From Parashewanella spongiae (lineage in GTDB: Bacteria; Pseudomonadota; Gammaproteobacteria; Enterobacterales; Shewanellaceae): 64,000 nt of DNA. Shown here in pieces: positions 9,400 through 17,884 of this stretch. The DNA is taken from assembly GCF_004358345.1 (NCBI RefSeq), contig NZ_CP037952.1, positions 2,976,001-3,040,000 of the forward strand, in the 5' to 3' direction. The translations under genes were made by a program, and so were the position numbers. How positions within the stretch are numbered: position 1 is the stretch's first letter; each line of letters starts with the position of its first letter. The notes under the pieces were generated by a model. The model searched no databases. It worked only from the letters and a program-made list of their open reading frames with translations, and was not told the DNA's origin.

Positions 9400-10827
9400 T
9401 TAACACCACCCCTCGTTAAGTTTATGTTTTAGTTCTTCCCAGCTTAGATCTCTACCATCACCCTCACCGTGTAGTTGTAGTATTTCAGAACGTATTTTTT
9501 GCTTCGATTTTTTATAATATTTATTAGTTGAATCCACTGATGCATGACGAAGAATGTCTTTAGTTTGATCTACTGACATATTGAGGGCGTTAGCACAAAA
9601 TTCTCCGCAAAAATGCCGCAGCGAGTGTGGCCCTATCTCAAATGTAAGTATCTTTTTTGATTTATATCGAAATGTGTTCGTGTAATTGCTAAGTGTGAGA
9701 GGCATGCCCGAACTTTGAGTTATTAATAAGTATGGGTGATTACGCCTCGCTTGAGCTTGTAGCTTATGTACTAGTCTCGAAAATTCCCTATGGGCAGCGT
9801 CACTTGACCAGTTCAACGTATATCCGAATTTAGGATTGTAATCGACATTAGGGAAAGTCATCCCTTTCCATTCCAAATTGTACTTATTTTCTAGATCAAC
9901 TCTAGGCCTCATGTGTTCAAGAAATTCGATGTCAGTATCACCTAAACCCACATGTGATTTAGCTTGCACTGCAAACTTGTGGAGCAAATCTTTTCTACGG
10001 ATAGCCTGTTTTGATAGGGGGTAATATGTATTTCCGTTAACGGGGTGACTTACTATTACCTCATAGCCTCCTCTATTTTTAGGCACGATATCTGTGATTA
10101 GAATATGAAGCACTTCACTAGCTCTTAAGCCAGTAAAGGCTTGAAGTAGCATAGCTGCTTTAAAATTTATATTTGTTTGACTATCGATGAACTCAAAAAT
10201 GGAATTATGTGGGAATGCTTTATAGTTATGACCATTCAGCGAAAAGTTATCTTGTTGAAACTCTTGTCGTTGTCGAGTAACCCATTTTGAACCGCTGTTG
10301 TCAGTTTTAGATTTACCATCGTCTAAGTGTGCTAACAGGCTAAATTTTGATTTTTTTTGTTCTTGCGTATAAGTCTTTGTTAATGAGCCGATATAATCAC
10401 GGTCATTTACAACATTTAGATACCTAGCGCACCATTCGTGAAATTTTTCAAAGCACTTGATCTCGTTGCTTGCAGTATCATATTTAACGGGTTGATAAAA
10501 TAAACCAGTCTCATCGCTCTTGGATGTTATTGTTCCATGCAATCTCGCAGAAAAATATGATAGAAAAAGCCTTGTAGGTTCTTCTTGCCACTCCGTGTGT
10601 TTTTGTTTTTGCGTCAAATAAAAATGATAGATTCTTGCAACTACAATGATGATCCGTCTTAATGCTCGATTACTACCACCCCCAATTTCAATTTGCATCT
10701 TACAAAAAGCAATTAGCGATGGAGAAACCGAGCCATCACAAAAATAGCAGATCGGAAACTTTTTATTGGGAAACTGTTTGGTTTTATAATATTCGATTCT
10801 ATATATCGATGTGCGTTTAAGTTTCAT
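9400..10827 (-). CDS. gmtY: Gamma-mobile-trio recombinase GmtY (tyrosine recombinase)
   Basis: Tyrosine site-specific recombinase of about 475 aa. Seen in order: FTGLRASEV (catalytic Arg, mid-protein), IGPHSLRHFCGEF (His-x-x-Arg) and LRHASVDSTNKYYKK (His and the nucleophile Tyr) near the C terminus. The open frame extends to 10896, but the extra 23 residues are unlike the family, so I take ATG 10827 (MKLKRTSIYR). It is the first gene of the leftward operon and stands right at the island edge, about 130 bp from where nrdB homology resumes, which is where an island integrase is usually found. Identity as GmtY rests on recombinase motifs plus the adjacent gmtZ and gmtX. Confidence 0.82.
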   Translation of the reverse strand: MKLKRTSIYRIEYYKTKQFPNKKFPICYFCDGSVSPSLIAFCKMQIEIGGGSNRALRRIIIVVARIYHFYLTQKQKHTEWQEEPTRLFLSYFSARLHGTITSKSDETGLFYQPVKYDTASNEIKCFEKFHEWCARYLNVVNDRDYIGSLTKTYTQEQKKSKFSLLAHLDDGKSKTDNSGSKWVTRQRQEFQQDNFSLNGHNYKAFPHNSIFEFIDSQTNINFKAAMLLQAFTGLRASEVLHILITDIVPKNRGGYEVIVSHPVNGNTYYPLSKQAIRRKDLLHKFAVQAKSHVGLGDTDIEFLEHMRPRVDLENKYNLEWKGMTFPNVDYNPKFGYTLNWSSDAAHREFSRLVHKLQAQARRNHPYLLITQSSGMPLTLSNYTNTFRYKSKKILTFEIGPHSLRHFCGEFCANALNMSVDQTKDILRHASVDSTNKYYKKSKQKIRSEILQLHGEGDGRDLSWEELKHKLNEGWC

Positions 10828-10931
10828 CTCTAATTTCAACTTACGGGATAAGGGCGTATTGTAATAATGCAAGAGAAATATAGTTAAAGTCAACATATTC
10901 TCAGAAAGTTAAAGATATAAGGGATAAAGCA

Positions 10932-10943
10932 CCCATATATGGG
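10932..10943. promoter_or_regulatory. Palindrome between gmtY and the nrdB junction
   Basis: CCCATATATGGG is a perfect 12-bp palindrome; GGGATA occurs just left of it and again overlapping its right side. It lies between the gmtY start and the point where nrdB homology begins, so it may be a recombinase arm site or the operator/promoter of the trio operon. Which one cannot be told from sequence. Confidence 0.35.
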
Positions 10944-10958
10944 ATATGTTAATAAAGA

Positions 10959-11390
10959 TTAATTGCGCGAGATGAGGCCTTACACCTGAACAGCACACAG
11001 CATATCTTAAACATTATGCAATCAGGCAAAGATGATCCTGAAATGGCAGAAATTGCCATTGAATGCCGTCAAGACGCTTACGACTTATTCTATAAAGCTG
11101 CTGAGCAAGAAAAAGATTGGGCTGAATATCTGTTTAAAGATGGCTCTATGATAGGTATGAACGAAAATATCTTATGTCAATACGTTGAATACATCACCAA
11201 TCAACGTATGAAAGCCGTTGGTTTAGAACTGCCATATCAAGAAAAATCTAACCCATTACCATGGATGAAAAACTGGCTTGAAAGCGATGCAGTTCAAGTG
11301 GCACCACAAGAAGTAGAAGTATCTTCATATCTTGTTGGCCAAATTGACTCTTCCATTGATGAGAGTGAGTTCGAAGACTTTGATCTTTAA
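10959..11390 (+). pseudogene. nrdB: 3' fragment of nrdB (ribonucleotide reductase small subunit)
   Basis: About 143 codons matching the C-terminal part of class Ia ribonucleotide reductase beta subunit, full length about 376 aa. In-frame homology can be followed leftward from the ATG at 11016 through [10 protein letters not shown] to position 10959, with a stop codon at 10953. The fragment keeps the last two metal ligands (Glu and His in RDEALHL) and the C-terminal tail that docks on NrdA, but lacks the earlier ligands and the radical tyrosine. It therefore cannot be an active subunit alone. yfaE overlaps its end as in an intact nrdAB-yfaE operon. The break coincides with the gamma-mobile-trio island edge. 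The 5' part, or an intact gene, should lie beyond the left of the window. Confidence 0.88.
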
Positions 11391-11679
11391 GAAACCCCCT
11401 ATCGTCAGATTAAAAGGGCAGCCTGTATTATTATTTGATAAGCAGCCTACTTTGCTTGATGCATTAGAACAAAAAGAAGTCGAAATTTTTTCAGAATGTC
11501 GAAGTGGTTTTTGTGGTTCCTGTAAGACTAAAATGATATCGGGAAGTGTCACTTACGTCCAAGAACCATTAGCTGCATTAGAAGAAGACGAATGTTTACC
11601 TTGCTGTTGTGTTCCAGTCACAGATTTAGATCTAGAACTACCACTGCACCAACACGAAGCACTCGCCATTGAGCAGTAA
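11359..11679 (+). CDS. yfaE: YfaE-type 2Fe-2S ferredoxin for NrdB cofactor maintenance
   Basis: A 106-aa plant-type [2Fe-2S] ferredoxin. The ligands are visible in [11 protein letters not shown] (Cys-x4-Cys-x2-Cys) and a later Cys in LPCCCVP. In Enterobacteria YfaE feeds electrons for assembly and repair of the NrdB diferric-tyrosyl cofactor and follows nrdB. Here ATG 11359 lies inside the end of the nrdB frame (32-bp overlap), the usual coupled arrangement; the open frame reaches back to 11332 but that start would lie deeper inside nrdB. Because the island has removed the nrdB promoter side, expression of yfaE must now start within the island edge or the fragment. Confidence 0.85.
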   Translation: MRVSSKTLIFKKPPIVRLKGQPVLLFDKQPTLLDALEQKEVEIFSECRSGFCGSCKTKMISGSVTYVQEPLAALEEDECLPCCCVPVTDLDLELPLHQHEALAIEQ

Positions 11680-11694
11680 CGATTATGGCTAAAC

Positions 11695-11724
11695 AAAAAG
11701 GCTTGGATAACCAAACCTTTTTGT
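11695..11724 (+). terminator. Intrinsic terminator after yfaE
   Basis: AAAAAGGCTTGG, a four-base ATAA loop, and CCAAACCTTTTT form a stem with one mismatch ending in a T-run 16 bp after the yfaE stop. Confidence 0.75.
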
Positions 11725-11734
11725 TATTCTCTTA

Positions 11735-11744
11735 TACCAATTAC
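11735..11744. repeat. Solo end of MITE A
   Basis: TACCAATTAC equals the outer 10 bp of the MITE A terminal repeat. The rest of that element is absent: the group II intron begins at the next base. Confidence 0.5.
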
Positions 11745-13755
11745 GTAGAGTAGGCTACTGGCTTCGCTATCGCTTATCCAGCAGCCCCTCTTCGATTCCG
11801 TGCATGAGGTTTTCCCTCACACGGCTCTGTTGTTACACTTCTCTCAGCCCCTTCACTTTGCTTATCATCTTGTCGTGGGTAAATACTCAAGACCAGCTTG
11901 GCGTAATTTTTCGTAAGCACCTCGTGATAGATACTTGCTTCGACGTTGACTTAAGCGACGATGCCAGCGATAGAACCGGTTTACTACAAATCCATTTATT
12001 CTGAAAAATACACCTCTGGGATAACCTATCCCAGCAAAATAGTGTTTCCATCCCCTCAGAACTTGATTAACTTTATTTATCAGTACGCCAAGTGTATTTG
12101 AGGTTCGATGCTTCACTATGTCTCTGAGTTTATTTTTCAGCTTTGTTTGGCTCTTCTTAGACGCCTGTATCTTAATGTAACTGGTGCCTTTGATGAGGCC
12201 TGTGATCCGTTGAAAGTTAAAACCGAGGAAATCAAACTCATTCATCAGCTTTCCCATATCCACACAGTGGGTTTTACTTTGATTTAGCTTCAGACCTTCA
12301 TAACTTAATTGCTGTGTTATTCAGTCCAGTTGCTCTTGTGTGTAGGTTTGCTTATGAAGTACAACAAAATCATCTGCATAGGTAACGATTTTACACGGTG
12401 TTTTTTCGTGTATTTTCAAACAGAAATCGTTGAGATAGATGTTAGCCAGTAGTGGAGAGATAACTCCGCCTTGTGGAGTGCCACATCGGCTTGCTTCTAT
12501 TCGCCATTTCCCGTTGACCGTCTCTATGCTGATGGGCGCTTTGATAAAGCTTTTCAGTAAACTCAGAAAGCTGCTGTCGCTTATTCGCCTTTCTATTTTT
12601 GTCATCAACTTAGCGTGCGGAATGGTATCGAAATAGGCGCTCAAGTCAGCATCGAGTACGTGCTGATAGCCTTGTTTTAGGCTCATTTCAATGACTTTTA
12701 CCGCTTGCTGGGCGCTTCGACATGGACGGTAGCCATAACTGTGTTCATGTAAATGAGGTTCGTAGACGGGTTGCATCACTATTGTCATCGCCATTTGCAC
12801 AATTCTGTCACTGATTATCGGGATCCCAAGTTTCCGCGTTTTGCCGTTGTCTTTGAGTATTTCTACTCATTTGACTGGGCTAGGTCGATAGTTTTTCTGT
12901 TGTAATTGAGTTTGAATTTCTTTTAACAGCGCAACGACTTTCTTTTGCTGCTCTAGATAACTGAATGTGATGCCATCAATTCCTGCTCCGCCTTTATTGG
13001 CTTTGCATCGTCGATAGGCTTCTTCGAGTATATCTAGGCGACTGAGTTTATCGTACAAGCTGTAAAATCGAAGCTCCGAGTTAAGCTTTGAGCGTAAGTA
13101 AAGTTTTCGCTGTAATATTCTGATATTTACTGGAGTGTTAGCCATATGGCAATTTCACCTCAAAAGTTACGTTAAAAAACGGGTGTAACACTGAGCCCCT
13201 TCCCTGATGTAAAGTTATGTTGTCTTCACGGTTAACGGTACTATGGGCTCATCCGACTGCCTGAGCGCCCTATCTGAAATTTCGGTTTACCTTATATTCG
13301 GATAGTGGAAGTCACTACCTTCCAACACTCAGGCTCTCCCACGTTCACTTTATTTCCTTCAATACATGCCACTTCATATTACGCCGGAAGATCAAACAGA
13401 TGCATTTACCAGTTGCTTCTCTGTTTGTGTCAGGGTTCGTCAACTAGGAAAGACTCCCCATCTTCATTTTTTGATTTACGACGCTTAACTGAATTCGCTT
13501 GATGCTGCGGCCTACATTGCATCTCAACCTTTATTCAAGGCCTTTGTCACAGGGCTTCATGTCATAGCGGTTACCCATTATGCATGCCCGTCAGATTTCG
13601 GGATGAACTGGTAATTATCCCGTCAGGTACGTTTCAACCTGATGGACTTATTATAAATAATAACGTTGCTGTCTCTGGTTTATGGCCATGTAATCGCTTG
13701 GCTGCGTATACGTTGAGACAAATCCCGCAACAGAATAAAGCGCTTCGTGGCGCTC
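11745..13755 (-). mobile_element. Group II intron, copy 1 (RT inactivated)
   Basis: Read leftward it begins GAGCGCC (13755) and ends CTACTCTAC (11745), 2011 bp, exactly the length of copy 2 at 45022-47032. The ribozyme 5' region occupies 13755-13146, the reverse transcriptase 13145-11865, and a recognisable domain V stem (GAGCCGTG ... CACGG) 11828-11795. It is about 99% identical to copy 2 by eye. Its upstream exon is the end of a MITE C element (CTAGG junction). The RNA may still splice if the RT is supplied by copy 2. Confidence 0.85.
11865..13145 (-). pseudogene. ltrA: Group II intron reverse transcriptase/maturase, nonsense mutated
   Basis: Frame equivalent to the intact 426-aa protein at 45632-46912 but with two in-frame stops. 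The Arg codon after SPVK has become TGA near 12868, and the Trp codon after EQLD has become TGA near 12320, both single-base C-to-T/G-to-A type changes. The YADD catalytic box and the maturase domain are still present. It also differs from copy 2 by several missense changes (for example Tyr/Cys, Thr-Lys-Ile/Ala-Lys-Val). The remaining pieces are open frames of 92, 159 and 132 codons, unlikely to function. Confidence 0.9.
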
Positions 13756-13988
13756 CCTAGAAACATCAGTTGACTGCGTTCTCAAGCGTAGAAAAAATGG
13801 CTGATAGTAAGGCGTAGCTTGCAGCAAGTAGTTATTCTACTTGCAAAAGTTACAACACAGATAGCAGTCATTTTAGCAAGCTTGTGAGCGTAGAGCACTT
13901 CACTCATTGGGTGAAAGCCATGATGATAAAGTTATCTTATTGATCAAGCAGTTACTCATATACTCAGCGTTCAACTGATGTTTTTAGA
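13756..13988 (-). repeat. MITE C copy 1
   Basis: About 230 bp without coding capacity. Both ends carry the inverted sequence AAACATCAGTTGA followed by a GC-containing block; the interior includes the motif ACTTGCTGCAAGCTACGCC. The same sequence recurs at 39761 and, interrupted, at 44436. The group II intron starts immediately at its CTAGG end. Confidence 0.7.
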
Positions 13989-14046
13989 TTTAAGCACACC
14001 AAAATTATGTTGAGAATGGTTTTAGATTTTTTACAAGCAACAATAA

Positions 14047-14308
14047 TACCAATTACAGTAATTAAATGCTCAACTCAGAGCTATGTATGTGCTCAAAGTA
14101 CATTCGAAATTGATGAAGACATAGTTGTTCTACGTCAAGACAATTTTGAGAAGTAATTTGCGCACATACAAGCTCCCAAAGGGCAAGGCTAAAGGGTTCC
14201 ATTACGCGTTACAAGCACTTGAATTATCCCGATAGTACTTCGAGCTTGTGCCTTGCATTGAAACCTTTTAGCTCTTGCTGAGTGAGAGATTAATTACTGT
14301 AATTGGTA
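14047..14308 (-). repeat. MITE A copy 1 (internally deleted)
   Basis: Terminal inverted repeat TACCAATTACAGTAATTAA at both ends, flanked by TAA on each side as a 3-bp target duplication. 262 bp compared with 347 bp for the three other copies; the internal part that carries the AAGCACTAAGTGCGTTGAACG segment is missing. Confidence 0.8.
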
Positions 14309-14382
14309 TAAGCATGAAAATACACTTAAAAGACAAAATGTTATATTTCAGATAAAGTAAATTTAGCTGAAGTCGTGAATTA

Positions 14383-16040
14383 AAAAGAAATGGGTGTAGA
14401 TCTTTTAGATCGACGAAAAGCATGAAAAGATCATTCATTATCAATTGGATGGGTTTAATAAATGGTGCGAAAGGAGCAATTTTATAGTACTTATCAGTTT
14501 CCACACACAACAAGTATATAAAAAGGCTCCTTTCATGAAACTAGCATACTCAAACTCACTCGAATTTTCATTCTTTTCTGAAGCCAAATTGAAATTTGAG
14601 CGTATTATTTCGCACCTCGAAGACAAACAAGTTAAGCAAGAGAGCCATGGAGAAGTTGAAGCCTATATCGATACCGAAGGAACTGAGTTGTTGCGGTGTT
14701 TATTGCAGGGTTTCTTAGATATCAAAACCGCTGAAGAGCCCCGTCAGCAAGTTTGTTCCAACCGTGACATTGCATTGAATTATTTGAAAAATAACTGCAA
14801 ACGAAACTTAGAAAGTTTATTTGGTACCGTAACGATGCATCGAAAAGGTTACAGTCAACGTCGGTGTGATAGCGTGTTTCCAATGGATGGTGAGCTGAAT
14901 CTTTCGAAAGATAAATACTCTGATGGTGTACGCCTAAGACTCGCTACAGAAGCAGTCAAAGGCTCATATGATGATGCAGTAAGCTCAATAGATACCACCA
15001 CAGGTGCGCACGTGCCCAAGCGACAAGCAAGGCAAATTGTGCAGGATATTGCACAAGATTTTGATGGTTTTTATCTCCAGCAGAGATACCTTAAGCCAGA
15101 AAATACATCTGATTTACTGGTATTGACTATGGATGGAAAAGGCATCGTTATGCAACCTAATAGCTTGAGAGAGGGCACGCAAAAAGCAGCGAAACAACAG
15201 AAGCTCAAAGGACGCCTAAGTGCTGGAGAAAAAAAAGACCGCAAACGAATGGCAGAAGTTGCAGCGGTATACACCACCAAGCCTTTGCATCGTACCCCAG
15301 AATCAATCATGTCTAGAAACGATAATTCAAATGTTCGTCCATTACGTGTGCCACCAAGAAATAAACGTGTGTGGGCAAGCGTAGAAAGAAGCGCTGCGAC
15401 TGTGATTGAAGAAGCATTTTTAGAAGCTCTGGAACGAGACCCTACTCAAAGCCGTCAGTGGGTTGTACTCGTTGATGGTCATCCTCATCAGCTAAAACAA
15501 ATTTATCGGGTGATGAAGAAACTCAACATCAATGCAACGGTGGTCATGGATTTCATCCATGTGCTTGAATATCTCTGGAAAGCGGCGTGGTGCTTATTTG
15601 AAAAAGATGATCCAGAAGTCGAAGATTGGATAGAAAATCGAGCGACTGAAATCTTACGAGGTAATGCGTCACAAGTAGCAAAAGGCCTTGGGATCAGTGC
15701 AACAAAACGGAAATTAAAACAACGAGAAGGCATTAATAAGTGCATCGGTTATCTATTGAAAAATAAATCAAGATTAGAATACGGTAAAGCGTTAGAGCAA
15801 GGTTTCCCAATTGCTAGCGGTGTCATTGAGGGAGCTTGTCGTCATCTGATTAATGATAGGTTGGATATCACTGGAGCGAGATGGAGCCTTGAAGGTGCAG
15901 AAGCTATATTAAAACTTAGGTCGTTAAGATCGAGTGGTGATATTGAAAAGTATTGGGAGTATCACAAAAAGCAATCCAAACAGAGGTTATACAGATGTGG
16001 ATAACTTCGTCGTTTTAAAAGACACACACCCAAAAGAAAT
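14383..16040 (+). mobile_element. ISKra4-type insertion sequence, intact copy with target duplication
   Basis: The element runs 14392-16031 (1640 bp). Its ends are inverted repeats of about 26 bp starting GGGTGTAGATCTTTTA on the left and GGGTGTGTGTCTTTTA on the right. AAAAGAAAT is repeated directly on both sides (14383-14391 and 16032-16040), a clean 9-bp target duplication that argues for recent insertion. One transposase gene fills it. Confidence 0.9.
14535..16004 (+). CDS. ISKra4-family transposase
   Basis: A 489-aa transposase from ATG 14535 (the frame extends upstream to 14445, but MKLAYSNS preceded by AAGG fits best and matches the start of the second copy). Middle and C-terminal parts carry the family-like blocks LVLTMDGKG (acidic residue), WVVLVDGHPHQL (acidic residue), VMDFIHVLEYLWKA and the late GVIEGACRHLINDRLD block with a glutamate, consistent with a DDE-type enzyme. 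A degraded copy with over 90% identical protein lies at 56587-57922 on the other strand. The family name is from recognition of the protein, not from a search. Confidence 0.87.
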   Translation: MKLAYSNSLEFSFFSEAKLKFERIISHLEDKQVKQESHGEVEAYIDTEGTELLRCLLQGFLDIKTAEEPRQQVCSNRDIALNYLKNNCKRNLESLFGTVTMHRKGYSQRRCDSVFPMDGELNLSKDKYSDGVRLRLATEAVKGSYDDAVSSIDTTTGAHVPKRQARQIVQDIAQDFDGFYLQQRYLKPENTSDLLVLTMDGKGIVMQPNSLREGTQKAAKQQKLKGRLSAGEKKDRKRMAEVAAVYTTKPLHRTPESIMSRNDNSNVRPLRVPPRNKRVWASVERSAATVIEEAFLEALERDPTQSRQWVVLVDGHPHQLKQIYRVMKKLNINATVVMDFIHVLEYLWKAAWCLFEKDDPEVEDWIENRATEILRGNASQVAKGLGISATKRKLKQREGINKCIGYLLKNKSRLEYGKALEQGFPIASGVIEGACRHLINDRLDITGARWSLEGAEAILKLRSLRSSGDIEKYWEYHKKQSKQRLYRCG

Positions 16041-16098
16041 GATTAGGAAATTACAAATATAAATGGCGAGAAAAAGATAAAAGCAGCATGAACTAACA

Positions 16099-16638
16099 TT
16101 ATGCAGCTGCAATTTGTCTTTTAGATTTAAGTGGTCTTAAACGATCGTGCATCACTTTGATCGTATCAAACTGTCTCAACACCTTACCAGATGATAAAAC
16201 GCTCTCTGGTGATAATATCATCACTAACGTGGCCTGTAAGCCTCGCTCAATTGCAAGTACTAAAACACGTTCGTTGTTATGTTCAAGCTTTAATTCAAAA
16301 ACTTTACCATGCTCACTGTAGACACACGTATTTGAAGCTTCAAAAAACCAAGACTTTGGCATTTGAGGCTTTAACATAAAATGTGCAGCTGTCGCATTTA
16401 AAGCGATTTGAACCAGACCAGCTTCCGTGATGGTCAAAACATTTTGTAAACGATCGATCATCTCAATATAAAAGTTTGCATGTTCTAAATCAAAAACCAT
16501 TTTTGAACAAGCATCTGGAATTAGTTGTTTTTTCTTATAAGAAGTTAAAAATTCTAATTCAGAACCAAGAGATAAACTTAATACATCATTTACATAATCA
16601 TATTGCCATTGCCAGTCCTTTTTTGGCATAAGTAGCAT
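16099..16638 (-). CDS. zapC: Cell division protein ZapC
   Basis: A 179-aa cytoplasmic protein matching ZapC over its length. MLLMPKKDWQW aligns position by position with the Escherichia coli start, LKPQMPKSWFF is the conserved core, and the tail IKVMHDRLRPL is conserved. ZapC binds FtsZ and promotes bundling of protofilaments at the Z ring. It follows pyrD on the same strand, the same pairing as in enterobacteria, with a 164-bp gap that contains a strong stem-loop. The intact ISKra4 copy ends 59 bp downstream of its stop and does not damage it. Confidence 0.9.
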   Translation of the reverse strand: MLLMPKKDWQWQYDYVNDVLSLSLGSELEFLTSYKKKQLIPDACSKMVFDLEHANFYIEMIDRLQNVLTITEAGLVQIALNATAAHFMLKPQMPKSWFFEASNTCVYSEHGKVFELKLEHNNERVLVLAIERGLQATLVMILSPESVLSSGKVLRQFDTIKVMHDRLRPLKSKRQIAAA

Positions 16639-16751
16639 AATAATTACCTAATTAATTATATTCGTGGATATAATAGACGATATTTTATTCAATTTCAAAA
16701 CTTTATTTAAAATTGATATTTGATCTATTGATCATTACTCTTGATCGCAAC

Positions 16752-16795
16752 GATCACAAATAGATCTTGATGGGTAATATGATCTATTTGTGATC
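16752..16795. repeat. Perfect 15-bp inverted repeat between pyrD and zapC
   Basis: GATCACAAATAGATC and its exact reverse complement GATCTATTTGTGATC are separated by 14 bases. Neither side is followed by a strong T-run in the pyrD direction, so it is not a standard terminator. It could stabilise the pyrD mRNA end or be a protein site. Confidence 0.6.
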
Positions 16796-16802
16796 AAAAA
16801 GA

Positions 16803-17822
16803 TTAACTTTTAATATATGAATTTATAATATCACTAACTAATTTAGGACCTTGATAAATAAATCCTGTATAGATTTGAACTAAGCTTGATCCAGCTTTGA
16901 ATTTATCAATTGCATCTTTGCCTGATGATATTCCACCAACACCAATTATGGGTAACAAACCCTTTAATTCAGTCGAAAGCTTTGAGATAACTTTTGTAGA
17001 AGATGCCGCTACTGGCTGACCACTAAGTCCGCCACTCTCTTCTGAGTTTTTCAAACCTTTAACGGCGTCACGAGACAAAGTTGTATTTGTAGCTATAACG
17101 CCATCAAATTTAAATTTAATTAAAGATTCAGCAATTTGTTTAATTTCATTATCATTTAAATCTGGTGCGATCTTTAAAGTCAAAGGCACATATTTATTAT
17201 ATTTATCTGTTAATTCTTTTTGTCTTTCTTTAAGAGTGCTTAATAAATCATCTAATAAATCGCCAAACTGTAATGAACGTAAATCAGGTGTATTAGGTGA
17301 AGAAATATTTACGGTTATATAAGATGCATAAGGATAAACTTTATCCATACAGATTAAATAATCTTCTTTACCCTGTTCAACTGGGGTATCTTTATTTTTT
17401 CCAATATTAACTCCAACAATAATGTCAGACTTTTTTTCTGTCAAATTTTTAACTAAATTATCAACACCATGATTATTAAAACCCATTCGATTAATTATTG
17501 CTTGTTTAGATTCAATTCTAAATAATCTAGGCTTTTCATTTCCTGGCTGTGGACGAGGTGTCACTGTGCCAACTTCTACAAATCCAAAACCCATTGCTGA
17601 AAATGCATCAATGGCTTCACCATTTTTATCAAGACCTGCTGCTAAACCGACTGGATTAGGGAAATCAATTCCCATTACTTTAACAGGTGCCGATGGCAAA
17701 GTTTGTCGATAAAAGCAGTTTAATGGAGAGTTCGCGGTTTTACGAAGATTATTAATTGCAAAATTATGTGCTTGCTCAGCATCCATAGAAAACATAAATT
17801 TTTGAGCGAGTGTATAAAGCAT
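16803..17822 (-). CDS. pyrD: Dihydroorotate dehydrogenase (quinone), class 2
   Basis: A 339-aa flavoprotein of pyrimidine synthesis that oxidises dihydroorotate to orotate with membrane quinone. Seen: the class 2 N-terminal helical extension (residues 1-40), [15 protein letters not shown] (FMN/substrate region), [24 protein letters not shown] with the catalytic Ser typical of class 2, and the late [11 protein letters not shown] phosphate-binding loop. I chose ATG 17822 (MLYTLAQKF), which has AAGGA seven bases upstream; the open frame runs to 17840, into the terminator of the upstream gene. Followed by zapC. Confidence 0.95.
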   Translation of the reverse strand: MLYTLAQKFMFSMDAEQAHNFAINNLRKTANSPLNCFYRQTLPSAPVKVMGIDFPNPVGLAAGLDKNGEAIDAFSAMGFGFVEVGTVTPRPQPGNEKPRLFRIESKQAIINRMGFNNHGVDNLVKNLTEKKSDIIVGVNIGKNKDTPVEQGKEDYLICMDKVYPYASYITVNISSPNTPDLRSLQFGDLLDDLLSTLKERQKELTDKYNKYVPLTLKIAPDLNDNEIKQIAESLIKFKFDGVIATNTTLSRDAVKGLKNSEESGGLSGQPVAASSTKVISKLSTELKGLLPIIGVGGISSGKDAIDKFKAGSSLVQIYTGFIYQGPKLVSDIINSYIKS

Positions 17823-17837
17823 GAACATTTCCTTAGC

Positions 17838-17868
17838 CAAAAAAAGCCCCGGCTTTCGCCAGGGCTTG
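17838..17868 (-). terminator. Intrinsic terminator after NAD-GDH
   Basis: On the minus strand AAGCCCTGGC, a GAAA tetraloop and GCCGGGGCTT are followed by a run of seven T. It ends only 15 bp before the pyrD ATG, so pyrD transcription must start very close by or read through. Confidence 0.85.
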
Positions 17869-17884
17869 ATAGATTATTTAGTTA

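Noticed and set aside
11016-11390. The 124-codon frame starting at ATG 11016 as a free-standing small gene
   Set aside because: Its sequence is plainly the NrdB C terminus and homology continues upstream of the ATG to 10959; it is a gene fragment.
13305-13502. 65-codon frames in the intron 5' region (also at 45275-45472)
   Set aside because: They lie in the structured RNA part of the intron and exist in both copies only because the copies are identical; no ribosome site.
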